Shown piece after piece: positions 8,978 through 19,210 of a DNA stretch of 64,000 nucleotides. A program made the translations under genes and the position numbers. The stretch comes from Prolixibacteraceae bacterium (GTDB lineage: Bacteria > Bacteroidota > Bacteroidia > Bacteroidales > Prolixibacteraceae). The notes below the pieces were generated by a model. The model searched no databases. It was given only the letters and a program-made list of their open reading frames with translations, and was not told the DNA's origin. Position 1 is the stretch's first letter. Every line of letters starts with the position of its first letter. The DNA lies in NCBI GenBank assembly GCA_021740385.1, contig JAIOZY010000004.1:1-64000 (forward strand), read 5' to 3'.

Positions 8978-9084
8978 TTTAATTATCACTCCGTTTCTAC
9001 GGTCGGGTTTTGGCACCTTTCCCATGCCGGGAGGTTGCCAGTGGATTGTTGAGCCCGTTCTCTACCCACTTCTTTATAATTAAA
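8978..9084 (-). promoter_or_regulatory. SAM-I (S-box) riboswitch
   Basis: Read on the minus strand, all S-box landmarks are present. P1 is TTTAATTAT (9084-9076) with perfectly complementary ATAATTAAA (8986-8978). P2 pairs GTGG with CCAC and has a kink-turn-like GTAGAGAA. The loop CGGG can form the pseudoknot with CCCG after P3. P3 is GGCAACC...AGGTGCC, the most conserved S-box element. P4 is CCGT-AGAA-ACGG, followed by GTGATAA. It lies directly before the DUF39 gene, with no obvious terminator, so control is probably at translation initiation. The match of structure, pseudoknot and methionine-pathway context makes this call strong. Confidence 0.9.
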
Positions 9085-9112
9085 AAACGCGTGAAGTGTT
9101 TTTAATCGGATG

Positions 9113-9143
9113 TAAAAGTAAATCCAATTTTGGAAACTACAAA
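9113..9143 (-). promoter_or_regulatory. Bacteroidota-type promoter for the homocysteine operon
   Basis: On the minus strand TTTG (9143-9140) is separated by exactly 19 bases from TACTTTTA (9120-9113), close to the TTTG-N19-TAnnTTTG consensus. Transcription would start near 9107, about 20 bases before the riboswitch P1 stem. Confidence 0.6.
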
Positions 9144-9187
9144 CAGACTTGATAAAAGAGATCAATCAGGAATGTGAAAATTTGGGG

Positions 9188-10108
9188 TTAAAGCCCGAGT
9201 TTATTGTTATAAACAATTAATCCCCTGAGCGTATTCATGCTTTTTATTGCCGGTGGAACATTGCCGGTGAGGTTATTGTTCGAAATGTTCAGGTAATTGA
9301 GTTTTTTTAATTTGGCCAGCTCTTCGGGAATTTGGCCTGATAGTTGGTTAAAACCTATATGAATCCGTGTCAATTCTTCCATGTTGCATAATGCTGCCGG
9401 TATTTCGCCCGAAAAGTTGTTGTTGGATAAATTCAACCAGCGTAACTTTTTCATGTTTTGCAACGTACCGGGGATATTGCCCGAAAACCCGTTGTTTGAA
9501 AATGAAAGGTAAATGAGTTCGTTCAGTAAATCGATCGTTTCAGGAACAGTTCCCGTTAACTTGTTGTACGAAAGGGATAAACCTTTTAGCTTTTTCAGAT
9601 TTGTAATTGTAGAAGGAATGGGTCCTTCAAGCTCGTTATACGATAAAATCAACTCATCCAGTTTCGTTAAATAACCTATCGACCGGGGTATTGGGCCTGT
9701 TAATTTGTTGTTGGCCAGGTTAAGCTTTGTTAATGCCTCAAGCTGGCCTATTTGTTGGGGAATGGGGCCCGTAAGGTTGTTGTTAAAAAGGAACAGCCGT
9801 TTAAGATAAGTAAGGTGGGTTATTTCGTACGGAATGTAGCCCGTTAAGTTATTCGAGTTGAGGCTCAATTCAACAACATGACCATCGATAACAGAAACCC
9901 CGTACCAACTTGAGGGAGTATTTGAAATTAACCAATTGCGGTTTTCCATCCACGAGTCTCCGTTGGTCTCGTTGTACAGTTTTATTAATGCCTGAAGTTC
10001 GTTTAACGGAATTTCGGTAACTTCCGCCTGGTCAAATTCTTCCTGCCCATAAAGCATGTAAGAAAATGTAAGTAGGCAAATTGCCGGGAGAATATGTTTC
10101 AACGCCAT
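9188..10108 (-). CDS. secreted leucine-rich repeat protein
   Basis: A 306-residue exported protein. A signal peptide (about residues 1-21, ending MLYGQ) precedes a short N-terminal cap containing WMENRNW and WYGVSV, then about eight repeats of the 24-residue plant-type LRR pattern LxxLxLxxNxLxGxIPxxI running to the end. There is no recognisable type IX sorting domain or membrane anchor, so it is probably periplasmic or released. LRR solenoids bind proteins or glycans; the target is unknown. It is divergent from cysS across a 204-base gap and probably forms its own transcription unit. Confidence 0.85.
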   Translation of the reverse strand: MALKHILPAICLLTFSYMLYGQEEFDQAEVTEIPLNELQALIKLYNETNGDSWMENRNWLISNTPSSWYGVSVIDGHVVELSLNSNNLTGYIPYEITHLTYLKRLFLFNNNLTGPIPQQIGQLEALTKLNLANNKLTGPIPRSIGYLTKLDELILSYNELEGPIPSTITNLKKLKGLSLSYNKLTGTVPETIDLLNELIYLSFSNNGFSGNIPGTLQNMKKLRWLNLSNNNFSGEIPAALCNMEELTRIHIGFNQLSGQIPEELAKLKKLNYLNISNNNLTGNVPPAIKSMNTLRGLIVYNNKLGL

Positions 10109-10312
10109 GTTTATATTTTTATCTTCTCCAAAAATTGAACTTTAACAAATTTAAAAAATATTACTGAACAAAAAGATGAAATGCAATTTTAAACCTCACT
10201 TTTAAGGTATTTATAGAAAGAAATGTTTCTCCTCTTTTTTTATGATGGCACCAGAAAATATTGGCATTCGGTATTTTTGGGTTAAATTTGCCGGTCGGAC
10301 AAATTTTTGATA

Positions 10313-11785
10313 ATGGAACAAGATTTATTGATTTACAATACCCTGAGCAAGAAAAAAGAAGTTTTCAAACCCATTACACCGGGTTATGCCGGTATGTATG
10401 TTTGCGGCCCCACCGTATATGGCCATGCCCACCTGGGCCATTCGCGCCCTGCCGTAACCTTCGACCTGGTATTTAGATATTTGCAGCATATTGGATACAA
10501 GGTTAGGTATATACGGAACATTACCGACGTGGGGCACCTGGTAGCCGATGCCGATGAGGGGGAAGACAAAATTGCCAAAAAAGCCAAAACCGACAGGCTT
10601 GAACCCATGGAAGTGGTGCAAACCTATACCAACAGTTACCACCGCAACATGGACCAGTTGAACGTGTTGCCTCCAAGCATTGAACCCACTGCCAGCGGCC
10701 ACATTATTGAACAGATTGAACTGGTAAAAAAACTAATCGAAAAAGGGTTTGCTTACGAAAACAACGGGTCGGTTTATTTCGATGTTGAAAAATATGCACA
10801 GGACTACGAATACGGAAAACTTTCCGGAAGGAAAATTGAAGATTTACTGGCCAATACCCGCGAATTAGACGGGCAACATGAGAAACACTCCACACTCGAT
10901 TTTGCATTATGGAAAAAAGCACAGCCCGAACACATTATGCGCTGGCCTTCGCCCTGGAGCAACGGATTCCCCGGGTGGCACACCGAGTGCATTGCCATGG
11001 GTACCAAATACCTCGGCGAGCGTTTCGATATTCACGGCGGGGGCATGGATTTGCTTTTCCCGCACCACGAAGCCGAAATTGCCCAAAGCTGTGCAAGCCT
11101 GGGGCACGAAAGCGTGAACTACTGGATGCACAACAACATGATTACCATTAACGGGCAAAAAATGGGAAAATCGCTGGGCAATTTTATCACACTCGATCAG
11201 TTTTTCAGCGGCAGCCACCCGCTTGTTGAAAAAGCATACAGCCCAATGACCATCAGGTTTTTCATTTTACAGGCCCATTACCGCAGCACCCTCGATTTTT
11301 CGAACGAAGCCCTGCAGGCTGCCGAAAAGGGCCTCGATCGCTTGTTGAAAGCGGTTGAGGCAATTGAAAAAATTAAACCCTCGGGTGAACCGACTGTTGA
11401 TGTGGCTTCACTTGAAGAAAAATGCTACACCAATATGAACGATGATTTCAACAGCCCCGTTGTTATTGCGAACTTGTTCGACGGCGTACGTATGATCAAT
11501 TCCCTGAACGATGGCAAAGAGAAAATTGACGCCGACGGCCTCGGGAAACTGAAGAAGCTTTACCACGATTTTGTTTTCGACATACTTGGTCTTAAAACCG
11601 AAGAATCCGAAGCAGGCAATAACGATGTCCTGAATAATGTTGTCGACCTGCTTTTAAACCTGCGCCTTGAAGCCAAAGCTAACAAAGACTGGGCAACAGC
11701 CGATAAAATCAGGAACGAATTAACAGCATTGGGTTTCGAAATAAAGGACAAAAAAGATGGCTTTGAATGGGAACTGAAAAATTAA
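10313..11785 (+). CDS. cysS: cysteinyl-tRNA synthetase
   Basis: A 490-residue class I synthetase that charges tRNA-Cys. The zinc-binding C31 lies in [15 protein letters not shown], which also contains the HIGH motif (HLGH, 40-43). Further zinc ligands are in HTECIAMG and [10 protein letters not shown], and the KMSKS loop is KMGKS (about residues 283-287), a tolerated variant. The C-terminal DALR-type domain is present and the length is normal. I chose the ATG at 10313 over an in-frame TTG six bases upstream. The 3' end overlaps the convergent lipoprotein gene by four bases. Housekeeping function; very secure. Confidence 0.97.
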   Translation: MEQDLLIYNTLSKKKEVFKPITPGYAGMYVCGPTVYGHAHLGHSRPAVTFDLVFRYLQHIGYKVRYIRNITDVGHLVADADEGEDKIAKKAKTDRLEPMEVVQTYTNSYHRNMDQLNVLPPSIEPTASGHIIEQIELVKKLIEKGFAYENNGSVYFDVEKYAQDYEYGKLSGRKIEDLLANTRELDGQHEKHSTLDFALWKKAQPEHIMRWPSPWSNGFPGWHTECIAMGTKYLGERFDIHGGGMDLLFPHHEAEIAQSCASLGHESVNYWMHNNMITINGQKMGKSLGNFITLDQFFSGSHPLVEKAYSPMTIRFFILQAHYRSTLDFSNEALQAAEKGLDRLLKAVEAIEKIKPSGEPTVDVASLEEKCYTNMNDDFNSPVVIANLFDGVRMINSLNDGKEKIDADGLGKLKKLYHDFVFDILGLKTEESEAGNNDVLNNVVDLLLNLRLEAKANKDWATADKIRNELTALGFEIKDKKDGFEWELKN

Positions 11786-12372
11786 TACGAATGATTTTTA
11801 TTGAATATTACAGGACCAATTATTGCTTTTTCAATTTCTAAACAGATCGAATCCATCCAATGACATAATTCAGTTGCTGCTTTTGAATCATTTTCAATCC
11901 TGAAATCTCCGGTTTGCCTTAAAATCAGCTTTTGATAAACATCAGCTTCATTATAAAAAATAAATGCAGAAAACGCAATTATACCGGCATCGCACATTTC
12001 ATGTGCAGGTTCAGAAATTGTTCCCCGTGTTGCTTTGCCAATCAATTCCACTTTATGGTTCAATTCATTTTTATCAATTTTGAGACAAATCGAATCGGTA
12101 TTCATTAAATTCATTTCCATGTCTTCTGAACTGATTTTCCCAAGGGAATCGCAAAAAAACCAGTTTTCAGGTAGGTTATAACAATGTACATTCCCAAAAG
12201 AGTCAATCAACCATCCTGAATGCTGATACCCCCAGGCATGGTTAATGTATTCGCATTGGAAAAGAATTTTTTGATTTTTGCCAGGAAATACAGAAAAATC
12301 TTCTTTGCAGCCAACAAACAGAATCAGTAGTAAAATTGTAAATACTATTTTTTCTTTCAACAACATGATCAT
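11782..12372 (-). CDS. small lipoprotein of unknown function
   Basis: A 196-residue protein with a lipoprotein signal peptide; the lipobox LFVGC places the lipidated Cys at about residue 22. The mature part is rich in aromatic and acidic residues, with no domain I recognise. An internal ATG at codon 3 is an alternative start. It converges with cysS, sharing four bases at the 3' ends. Function unknown. Confidence 0.6.
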   Translation of the reverse strand: MIMLLKEKIVFTILLLILFVGCKEDFSVFPGKNQKILFQCEYINHAWGYQHSGWLIDSFGNVHCYNLPENWFFCDSLGKISSEDMEMNLMNTDSICLKIDKNELNHKVELIGKATRGTISEPAHEMCDAGIIAFSAFIFYNEADVYQKLILRQTGDFRIENDSKAATELCHWMDSICLEIEKAIIGPVIFNKNHSY

Positions 12373-12439
12373 TTATTTTTCCATTATGATCAGATTGACT
12401 TTTTAAAGGTTGCGTTTAGAATTAAAAGAACAGGAAATA

Positions 12440-14239
12440 TCAGCGTTTCAAAATTTTTCCCGACCAGGTTTCTTCTTTTGAATTGATAAGAAGAAAATAG
12501 ATTCCGCTTAAATATCTTTCAAAATTAATTTCGTTCTCTTTTTGGGTTAAACAAGTGTTATGTATTTCATTACCGTAGATATTGAAAATTTTAACATGAA
12601 CAGGATTATTGTAATCATGTATCAAAGTAAAGGCTGTTTTGACCGGGTTGGGAAATATCTTTAATGGAATTCTGTTTTTTTTGTTGTCATAAAAAGAACT
12701 GCTGCCATTATTTATACAGGGAACCAGTTGTTCACCATCGTCCCACCGTTTTTTTGCCGGTATGGTGTGTTCATTAATTTCCGACTCGGGACCAATGGCC
12801 GGCCAGGGCAGGGTGTTGAAAAACGCGGGTTTTTCATCGAGATAGAGCGACGGGGGTAAATCGCCATCAAAGAAATCATCAAGCAGTACTTTGCTGTTGT
12901 AGTTGCTGTGCCTCCAAGTGTTTTTGCTGTTACCTGCAATGGAAATGCCGCCCTTTACAATTTCGTTCCCGATTATGTTTTGGTCGTGGGTATAATCCTG
13001 AATAATAATGTTATCGGTTTCAACGCGATTGCGAAAAAAAGTATTACCCGGCCCCGAAGGCCCCCAGTAATCGCCCGCGATAATCTTCTGCACAATGTTG
13101 CCTTCAATTAGGTTGTACATGCCATAGTGGCCGTGCATGGCAATGTCGTTGGGGTTCCCGTGCGGTTCGCGTGAATAGTTGTAGGCAAACACGTTGCCAA
13201 TGGCTCCTTCTTTTGCCAGGAACGCGTGGCGCAGGTAATGGAATATGTTGTTTTCGATCAGGCAATCGGAAGGATGGTCGGCCAGGTTTACGCCGTAGCC
13301 ATGGCCCCCGCCACCGTAATCGTAAGCATGATGAAAGTAGGAATCCCTGATTTCGATGTGTGATGAAAAAAGTATTTCAACGTGTCCGCGGTCGCTGTAT
13401 GAACCTTCAATGTTCCTGATCCAGCAATTGGATGCATAATAAAATCGCAGGTTGTAATCGTTGCCGTCATCAAGCCTGATTACCTTCAGGTTTTCGAGCC
13501 CGGCGCCGGTGATCATTTTTGCCGGTTTTACCCGCACATTGTATTCGGGCGAAAAGCCGTAATACAGCTGATGTTCAAGGGTGAGTTGATTGCCGTTAAT
13601 TTCAACCACTTTAATCATTTGGCCGGTTACGTTTTGTGCCCAATTGGTATTCCATGTATCCTCGGTGTACATCTTTTCCGGTATGTTATCCTGAAGTATT
13701 TCAAGGTGTTCGGAAACCTTAAAACGGGAAGGGCCTTCAACCGTGATAACGTCCGATCCTTTTTCGTAGCCGGCAGTTACAGGGGTTTCGTTACCAACAT
13801 CATTCGACCTGAACCAAACGCTGGGTGCGGCTTCACCCGACAAGTCAAATTTCAGGGTAGTTTGATCGCTGCATGCACCCCTGATTACAACACTGTCTTT
13901 CATCACCAGCGTGGCTGAAAAGAAATACTCACCCGGTGGAAAATACAACACCGTGCCGGGTTGTGCTTCATTAATTGCATTCTGTATAATGGGCTGGTTG
14001 TTGGTTGTACCATCGGCCTTTGACCCAAGCTGAGTTACATCAATAATATTGGCATATTCGGGAATGTCACCCTGCACACCGGCCACCGACCAGTCGATAC
14101 GGTTTTCGGGAGGGGAAATTAAAACGGAAACGGTGTCGGTGTGGTTTGCTGCTTTTAAGTGAAGGCAAAAAGGAAAAACGCCAACCAAAACAAATAATAT
14201 CAGTTTGCTTTCAATGTATTCTCTCATTTTACAGGTCAT
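12440..14239 (-). CDS. secreted pectate-lyase-like right-handed beta-helix protein with type IX sorting domain
   Basis: A 599-residue exported protein. After a signal peptide (ATG at 14239, or 14227 giving MREYIESK), residues about 60-130 carry the Pectate_lyase_3-type start with YANIIDVTQLGSKADGTTNN and PGTVLYFPPGEYFF. A long parallel beta-helix with many Asn/His turns (such as HAYDYGGGGHGYGVNL) follows, and residues about 525-599 form a type IX secretion C-terminal domain (IFPNPVKTAFTLIHDY ... KILKR). This architecture fits a cell-surface polysaccharide lyase or hydrolase acting on uronate-containing glycans; substrate and catalytic residues cannot be assigned. It is a separate unit, divergent from the gene at 14417. 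Confidence 0.82.
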   Translation of the reverse strand: MTCKMREYIESKLILFVLVGVFPFCLHLKAANHTDTVSVLISPPENRIDWSVAGVQGDIPEYANIIDVTQLGSKADGTTNNQPIIQNAINEAQPGTVLYFPPGEYFFSATLVMKDSVVIRGACSDQTTLKFDLSGEAAPSVWFRSNDVGNETPVTAGYEKGSDVITVEGPSRFKVSEHLEILQDNIPEKMYTEDTWNTNWAQNVTGQMIKVVEINGNQLTLEHQLYYGFSPEYNVRVKPAKMITGAGLENLKVIRLDDGNDYNLRFYYASNCWIRNIEGSYSDRGHVEILFSSHIEIRDSYFHHAYDYGGGGHGYGVNLADHPSDCLIENNIFHYLRHAFLAKEGAIGNVFAYNYSREPHGNPNDIAMHGHYGMYNLIEGNIVQKIIAGDYWGPSGPGNTFFRNRVETDNIIIQDYTHDQNIIGNEIVKGGISIAGNSKNTWRHSNYNSKVLLDDFFDGDLPPSLYLDEKPAFFNTLPWPAIGPESEINEHTIPAKKRWDDGEQLVPCINNGSSSFYDNKKNRIPLKIFPNPVKTAFTLIHDYNNPVHVKIFNIYGNEIHNTCLTQKENEINFERYLSGIYFLLINSKEETWSGKILKR

Positions 14240-14416
14240 TTAATTTTTGCAAAAATTGGTTTTTTCAAAGGTATGTTTTAAAAAAGAAACGGCATAAACT
14301 CAAAAAGATATCTGGTTTTTTAACTATAAAAAATAAACGAATCAGAATTTGGATTGAATGCAAGTTACTGTTAATTTTACTTAACAATTCAGAAGCTAAA
14401 TCCAATCTTTCATCTC

Positions 14417-15346
14417 ATGAAAAAATACATCACGTTTACTTGTTTGCTTTTTGCCATAAACGTGGCAACAGCACAGCCCCGGGAAGCAAACATAATCGGA
14501 AATTTCATCGTACAGGATAATAACCAGCCGGCAAGCATGGGGTTAATGTCTGATTATGAACTGGTTCTCGATAGTACGGTTCAAGAAGGCTACAACCCCG
14601 ATACAGGAACATGGGGCAAGCAATACAAAGAAACGTTTGAATTCGATTCGCTGGGGAACAACACCCGGTATATGAGGTATAAATGGTCGGATGAAGATGG
14701 CGGTTGGAATAATCTCGAACGGCAGGTTTTTGAATACAACGAAGCCGGGCAGCGCACCCGCTATGAAAAAAGTATATGGAACGATGAAGCGGGATACTGG
14801 CAAGGGGAATCGAATACGCATTACGCTTATGATGAAAACGGGAACCAAATACAATACCTTTCATTTGAGTGGGACGATGAAAACCGCGAATGGAAGAACA
14901 GGGTAAACGTTTTGGAAGAATACACCTTCGATTATGATTACACGATGAACCAAATATTGCTGCCTAACAGGTATTCATACATGTATTACTCCCATAAAAT
15001 TGAATCGGGTTCGGAATATGAATGGGATACCATTGCCAACGAACTGACCATGACAAACGTAACAACCTATTGTTATTCAGAAATTCAGGGCGAATCATCA
15101 GTTAGAGCATCATCCGGGAATGACGTGAAGGTATATCCCAACCCGGCAACGGGCTTTGTTACTGTTGGTTTGAACTCACCAACACTGTTCTTCGAAGTGT
15201 TCAGCCTAAGCGGGGAACGGCTTATCAGTAAAAATGTAATGGGCACAAACCGCATTGACATTAGCGCCCTTCAAACCGGATTGTATGTTTACAAAGCACA
15301 TACCGACAATAAAACAATAAAAGGAAAATTCATTGTAAAACACTAA
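14417..15346 (+). CDS. secreted protein with type IX sorting domain, unknown function
   Basis: A 309-residue exported protein with signal peptide MKKYITFTCLLFAINVATAQ. Residues about 55-160 hold three imperfect repeats built around FEFDSLGNNTRY / YNEAGQRTRYEKSIWND / YDENGNQIQYLSFEWDDE, reminiscent of RHS/YD-like beta repeats. A type IX C-terminal domain begins at VKVYPNPATGF (about residue 235) and ends with KGKFIVKH. It is followed 12 bases later by the GH5 gene and is probably co-transcribed with it. No enzymatic motif was recognised; a structural or binding role is likely. Confidence 0.75.
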   Translation: MKKYITFTCLLFAINVATAQPREANIIGNFIVQDNNQPASMGLMSDYELVLDSTVQEGYNPDTGTWGKQYKETFEFDSLGNNTRYMRYKWSDEDGGWNNLERQVFEYNEAGQRTRYEKSIWNDEAGYWQGESNTHYAYDENGNQIQYLSFEWDDENREWKNRVNVLEEYTFDYDYTMNQILLPNRYSYMYYSHKIESGSEYEWDTIANELTMTNVTTYCYSEIQGESSVRASSGNDVKVYPNPATGFVTVGLNSPTLFFEVFSLSGERLISKNVMGTNRIDISALQTGLYVYKAHTDNKTIKGKFIVKH

Positions 15347-15358
15347 TAAACGAACGAG

Positions 15359-16513
15359 ATGAAGCATTTTATTAATCTAACTACATTAATTCTTGGAATT
15401 TTTTTGCTGATGGCATGTAATCAGAAAACAGAAGAAACCGGTAAAAACCCTGCCGGCTTTGAAATCGAAAAAGGTGTTAACCTGAGCCACTGGCTTTCGC
15501 AGGATTTTGGCTGGGCGCCCAAGTATTCCTTTGTAAAAGAGGCGGATATCCGTTTCATCGACAGCATTGGTTACGACCATGTGCGTATTCCCATTGACGA
15601 AATTGAAATGTGGGACGATGCCGGGCAACCCATTGAAGAGGCCTTTGAACAATTGCACAACTGCCTGGCATGGTGCGATAAATACGGGCTGAATGCCATT
15701 GTTGATTTACACACCATTCGGGCACACCACTTCAACGCTGAAAACGAGGGCGGCGAAAATACCCTTTGGGACGATCCCGCCGAGCAGGATAAATTTGTCG
15801 GGTTCTGGTTGAAACTGTCCGATGAATTAAAAAATTACCCGGTAAATGAAGTTGCCTATGAAATTCTGAACGAGGCTGTTGCTCCCGAGCACGAACAGTG
15901 GAACAAGCTGTTGAACAAGGCCATTGCCGCCATCAGGGAGCGTGAGCCAAACCGGGTTATTGTGGCAGGCCCCAACATGTGGCAGATAGCGCCCAACCTG
16001 CCTTACTTAGATCTTCCTGAAGGCGATAAAAACATCATCCTCAGCTTCCATACTTATTCGCCCATGATGCTTACTCATTACAAAGCGGGTTGGACCCAAC
16101 TCAAAGACTTCGATGGGGAAGTAAGCTATCCCGGTCCCATCATCAGCGAAGAAGATTACGCTGCCAATGTCGATTCAACCAACGAAAGTACGTTTCAGTT
16201 TTACAATGAAGCACTCGAAAACTGGGGCCCCGAACGTTTGGTCGAAGTTTTTCAGCAAGGGCTCGACTTTGCCAATGCGAAAGGGCTGCAACTTTATTGC
16301 GGCGAATTCGGGTGCATGCCTACCGTACCCCGTGATGCCCGCCTGAAATTTTATGCCGATCAGGTAAAGGTATTTGAGGATAACGGCGTGGCCTGGTGTA
16401 ACTGGGAATACAAAGGGGACTTTGGTCTCTACCACTGGGATTACGAGCAGTTAAAACCGCTCGAACCCGACTGGGATTTTATTCATACGCTTTTGCCTCC
16501 TGAAAAAGAATAG
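15359..16513 (+). CDS. glycoside hydrolase family 5 lipoprotein
   Basis: A 384-residue cellulase-fold (GH5) enzyme anchored as a lipoprotein (lipobox LLMAC, Cys about 20). The GH5 landmarks are GVNLSHWLSQDFGW near the mature N-terminus, DHVRIPIDE, AYEILNEAV with the acid/base E172, and LYCGEFGCMP with the nucleophile E316, followed by WCNWEYKGDFG lining the active site. It should cleave beta-1,4- or beta-1,3-glucans or mannans at the cell surface or in the periplasm; substrate specificity is not predictable here. It lies in a run of secreted-protein genes and probably shares a transcript with the gene at 14417. Confidence 0.88.
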   Translation: MKHFINLTTLILGIFLLMACNQKTEETGKNPAGFEIEKGVNLSHWLSQDFGWAPKYSFVKEADIRFIDSIGYDHVRIPIDEIEMWDDAGQPIEEAFEQLHNCLAWCDKYGLNAIVDLHTIRAHHFNAENEGGENTLWDDPAEQDKFVGFWLKLSDELKNYPVNEVAYEILNEAVAPEHEQWNKLLNKAIAAIREREPNRVIVAGPNMWQIAPNLPYLDLPEGDKNIILSFHTYSPMMLTHYKAGWTQLKDFDGEVSYPGPIISEEDYAANVDSTNESTFQFYNEALENWGPERLVEVFQQGLDFANAKGLQLYCGEFGCMPTVPRDARLKFYADQVKVFEDNGVAWCNWEYKGDFGLYHWDYEQLKPLEPDWDFIHTLLPPEKE

Positions 16514-16553
16514 TTTTCAAAACAGGAAAACGCTGATAACGAGAATTTTTTAA

Positions 16554-18124
16554 ATGAATACCCTTGAACGAAAATTATTATTTTTTGTAACAGTGCTTCT
16601 CTTTTTTTATGGATGTAAAGAAGACATTGTTGAACCCCTGCCCATTGAAATACTGGGCCAGGTTACACACGTGTCGGAATACAACGGGAACAACGGGGCT
16701 ATCGACATTTATGTTTCAGGGGGAACGGAACCTTATACGTATGCCTGGTCGAATGGAAAACTACGCAGGATATCGACAGCCTCGAAGCCGGCATATACTG
16801 GGTTTGTGTTACCGATATACAAGGAACAATAAATAGCGACACCTTCGAGGTTTGTCAACCCGTGCCCGATTCGCTTGTTTTCGCAAAAACAGTTACGCAC
16901 GTTTCGGCTTACGGTTTAACCGATGGTAAAATCGACATCACCGTTACCGGCGGGGTTAAACCGTATACATATTTGTGGTCGAATGGCGATACATCGGAAG
17001 ACCTCGATTCACTTGAAGCCGGAACGTACATTGTAACCGTTATCGATGCCATCGATTCTACCCTGACCGACACAACCGTTATTAACCAACCCGATCCGGA
17101 ACCGCTGGCGTTATCGCTTTCAGCGTTTGATGTAAGCGAATACGGTAAAAACGACGGGGCTGTTTATTCAACCGCAACCGGGGGAGTTCAACCCTATTCG
17201 TACGAATGGTCAAATGGTGAAGTAACACCCGATATCGAAAACCTGGAACCCGGCACCTACCGGCTCACGGTAACCGACAACCTGGGCACAACGGTTTCCG
17301 AAAGTGTAACCTTGTCGGAACCGGCCCCTGATGCACTTATTTTCAGCATCGAAACCATCATCCATCCTTCCGAAACAGGCGCTTCCGACGGTGAAATTCA
17401 CACCAACGTGAGTGGCGGTTATCCGCCCTACACCTTTTCATGGTCGAACGGAGAAACCGGACAAAACCTGGAAAACATCCCCGCAGGTACTTACAGCATT
17501 ACTGTAAGCGACACTATTGGACAGTTTAAAAGTGAAACAGTTGTGCTAACCGATTCGGTTTGCGATTACGACGGGAACGCCTATTTATACATCAAAATTG
17601 GCGAACAGGTGTGGATGCAGCAAAACCTCAGGGTAACCCATGACCCCAACGGAACAGCCGTTACATGTTATGCATACAACGGCGATGAAACCAATGCTGA
17701 AATTTACGGGATGCTTTACATCTGGGATGCAGCCATGAACGGTTCAATTGTTGAAATGGCACAGGGCATTTGTCCCGAAGGGTGGCACATCCCCAGCGAT
17801 GAAGAATTCAAAATACTTGAAATGGAACTCGGCATGACCCGCGAAGAGGCCGACATGGTGAATACATGGCGTGGCCGGAACATTGGTACAAAACTGAAAG
17901 CCGAAGGTTCGTCGGGGTACAACGCCTTAATGTCGGGGCGGCGTAACGGCAACGGCTCGTTCGGTTACCAGGGCATGTTTGAGTACATGTGGACATCGAC
18001 CCCTTTTGATGACGATTTTGCCTGGCGTAGGTGCTTAAGCCGCTACGACGATACCGTTGGCCGCTGGAATACTTTTCCGAAAAGCTACGGGTTTTCTGTC
18101 AGGTGCATTAAAAACAATGAGTGA
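16554..18124 (+). pseudogene. SprB-repeat/FISUMP-domain lipoprotein interrupted by a frameshift
   Basis: Two frames form one gene. The 5' part encodes a lipoprotein signal (FFYGC) and the first SprB-type repeat, then shifts at the A run 16757-16760 just after AWSNG. Adding one base restores KTTQDIDSLEAGIYWVCV and joins smoothly to the downstream frame, which carries three more SprB-type repeats (THVSAYGLTDGKIDITVTGG and similar, ending LEAGTY) and a C-terminal FISUMP domain (GEQVWMQQNLRV ... GFSVRCIKN). The GTG at 16862 is not a true start. The intact protein would be about 523 residues, a surface lipoprotein. The lesion is a one-base loss in a homopolymer: genuine inactivation, phase variation or a sequencing error are all possible. 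The stop overlaps the next gene by four bases. Confidence 0.8.
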
Positions 18125-19011
18125 TGAAAAGAATAAAACGACCAATACCGATATGCTTGGTGCTGATGCTTTTTTTCAGCACAGCGGCATGCGACAAAGA
18201 CCCTGAAAAACCGGGAGGTAATGAAGAAAAACTGGTTTTTGAACTGCTTACAACCAACAGGGATACCCTGCTCCCCGGCCAACAAGCACGCCTGACCGCA
18301 ATAGCCCGAGGTACCGGCCTGGTGTATTATTGGAGCGCCACTGCAGGAGATATCCTCGGTTCGGGCAGCAACGTAACCTATGCCACAACCCCCTGCGTTG
18401 AAGGTGATATTGAATTAACCGGATGGGGACTTTCTAACCTCAATTTTTTGCTGAAATATAATTTCTATTCCGATTTGGTAAAACGTGTTTATTTTTCGAG
18501 TGCCGCCGGGATCAAGGTCCCTGCATCGCGAAAATACCAAAGCGTAAATTACGTTGAACTGCCCTATCAACTGCAACCTTCGCAGGGTGCTTTCGGTTTT
18601 ATACTGAATTCGTCTTTTGTAAAAGAAAATTCCGGTCAGGGAATTCGCTATTTCATAACAAACCGGGTAGAATTGAACGGCGCCAATCAGAAAAACTACA
18701 TCCCGGGTGCTTCAATTTTTACGGCATTTTACGTGTCGAAACATCTGATGTTTCCCTGGTTGAAAGGCGACTGGACGGTTATACTGCAACTCCGGAACGA
18801 AATAAGGTTGAAAGATACCGACCGTAGCGAACTGAACCATTCAACCGGCAGTTGCCTGTTTTTTGCCGTACCCCAAATCAATTATGTACTAAACGAAAAA
18901 TGGAACATCAGCGCCATGGTCGATTTGCCGGTTTACCAGTATTTTAACGGCACACAACTTGGAAGCGGGATTGGTTTCTCGGCCGTACTGTCGCGCACGT
19001 TCAGGTTGTAG
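18121..19011 (+). CDS. lipoprotein with PKD-like start joined to outer-membrane barrel-like tail
   Basis: A 296-residue protein starting with a lipoprotein signal (STAAC, Cys about 24). Residues about 40-95 look like a PKD/Ig-like domain (LLPGQQARLTAIARG, YYWSATAGDILGSG). After CVEGDIELTGWG the sequence changes to alternating aromatic/hydrophobic strands (KYNFYSDLVKRVYFSSAAG, NISAMVDLPVYQYFNG) ending VLSRTFRL, as in the second half of an outer-membrane beta-barrel 'transporter' protein with no proper beginning. This suggests an in-frame deletion fusing two neighbouring genes. It overlaps the upstream FISUMP gene by four bases (ATGA). Function unknown. Confidence 0.6.
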   Translation: MMKRIKRPIPICLVLMLFFSTAACDKDPEKPGGNEEKLVFELLTTNRDTLLPGQQARLTAIARGTGLVYYWSATAGDILGSGSNVTYATTPCVEGDIELTGWGLSNLNFLLKYNFYSDLVKRVYFSSAAGIKVPASRKYQSVNYVELPYQLQPSQGAFGFILNSSFVKENSGQGIRYFITNRVELNGANQKNYIPGASIFTAFYVSKHLMFPWLKGDWTVILQLRNEIRLKDTDRSELNHSTGSCLFFAVPQINYVLNEKWNISAMVDLPVYQYFNGTQLGSGIGFSAVLSRTFRL

Positions 19012-19210
19012 TAAGAATATATAGAACACTGTTGATAAGAATTTTGTAGATTATGGCTGATAAATAACGGTGTAAATCTGTTCAGTTTGGGTAAAAAGCT
19101 TTAAAGAATTTTTGCTGAACCGCTCGTTTTATCTGTAAGAAACAATAATACAAGTAACATTTGTTTTCAACCAAATCGTTATTTTTGTCGGACACTAAAA
19201 AAATCACAAA

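Noticed and set aside
16862-18124. The 3' half of the FISUMP lipoprotein as an independent gene with a GTG start
   Set aside because: It would begin in the middle of a repeat and lacks a signal peptide; joining it to the upstream frame restores a normal lipoprotein.
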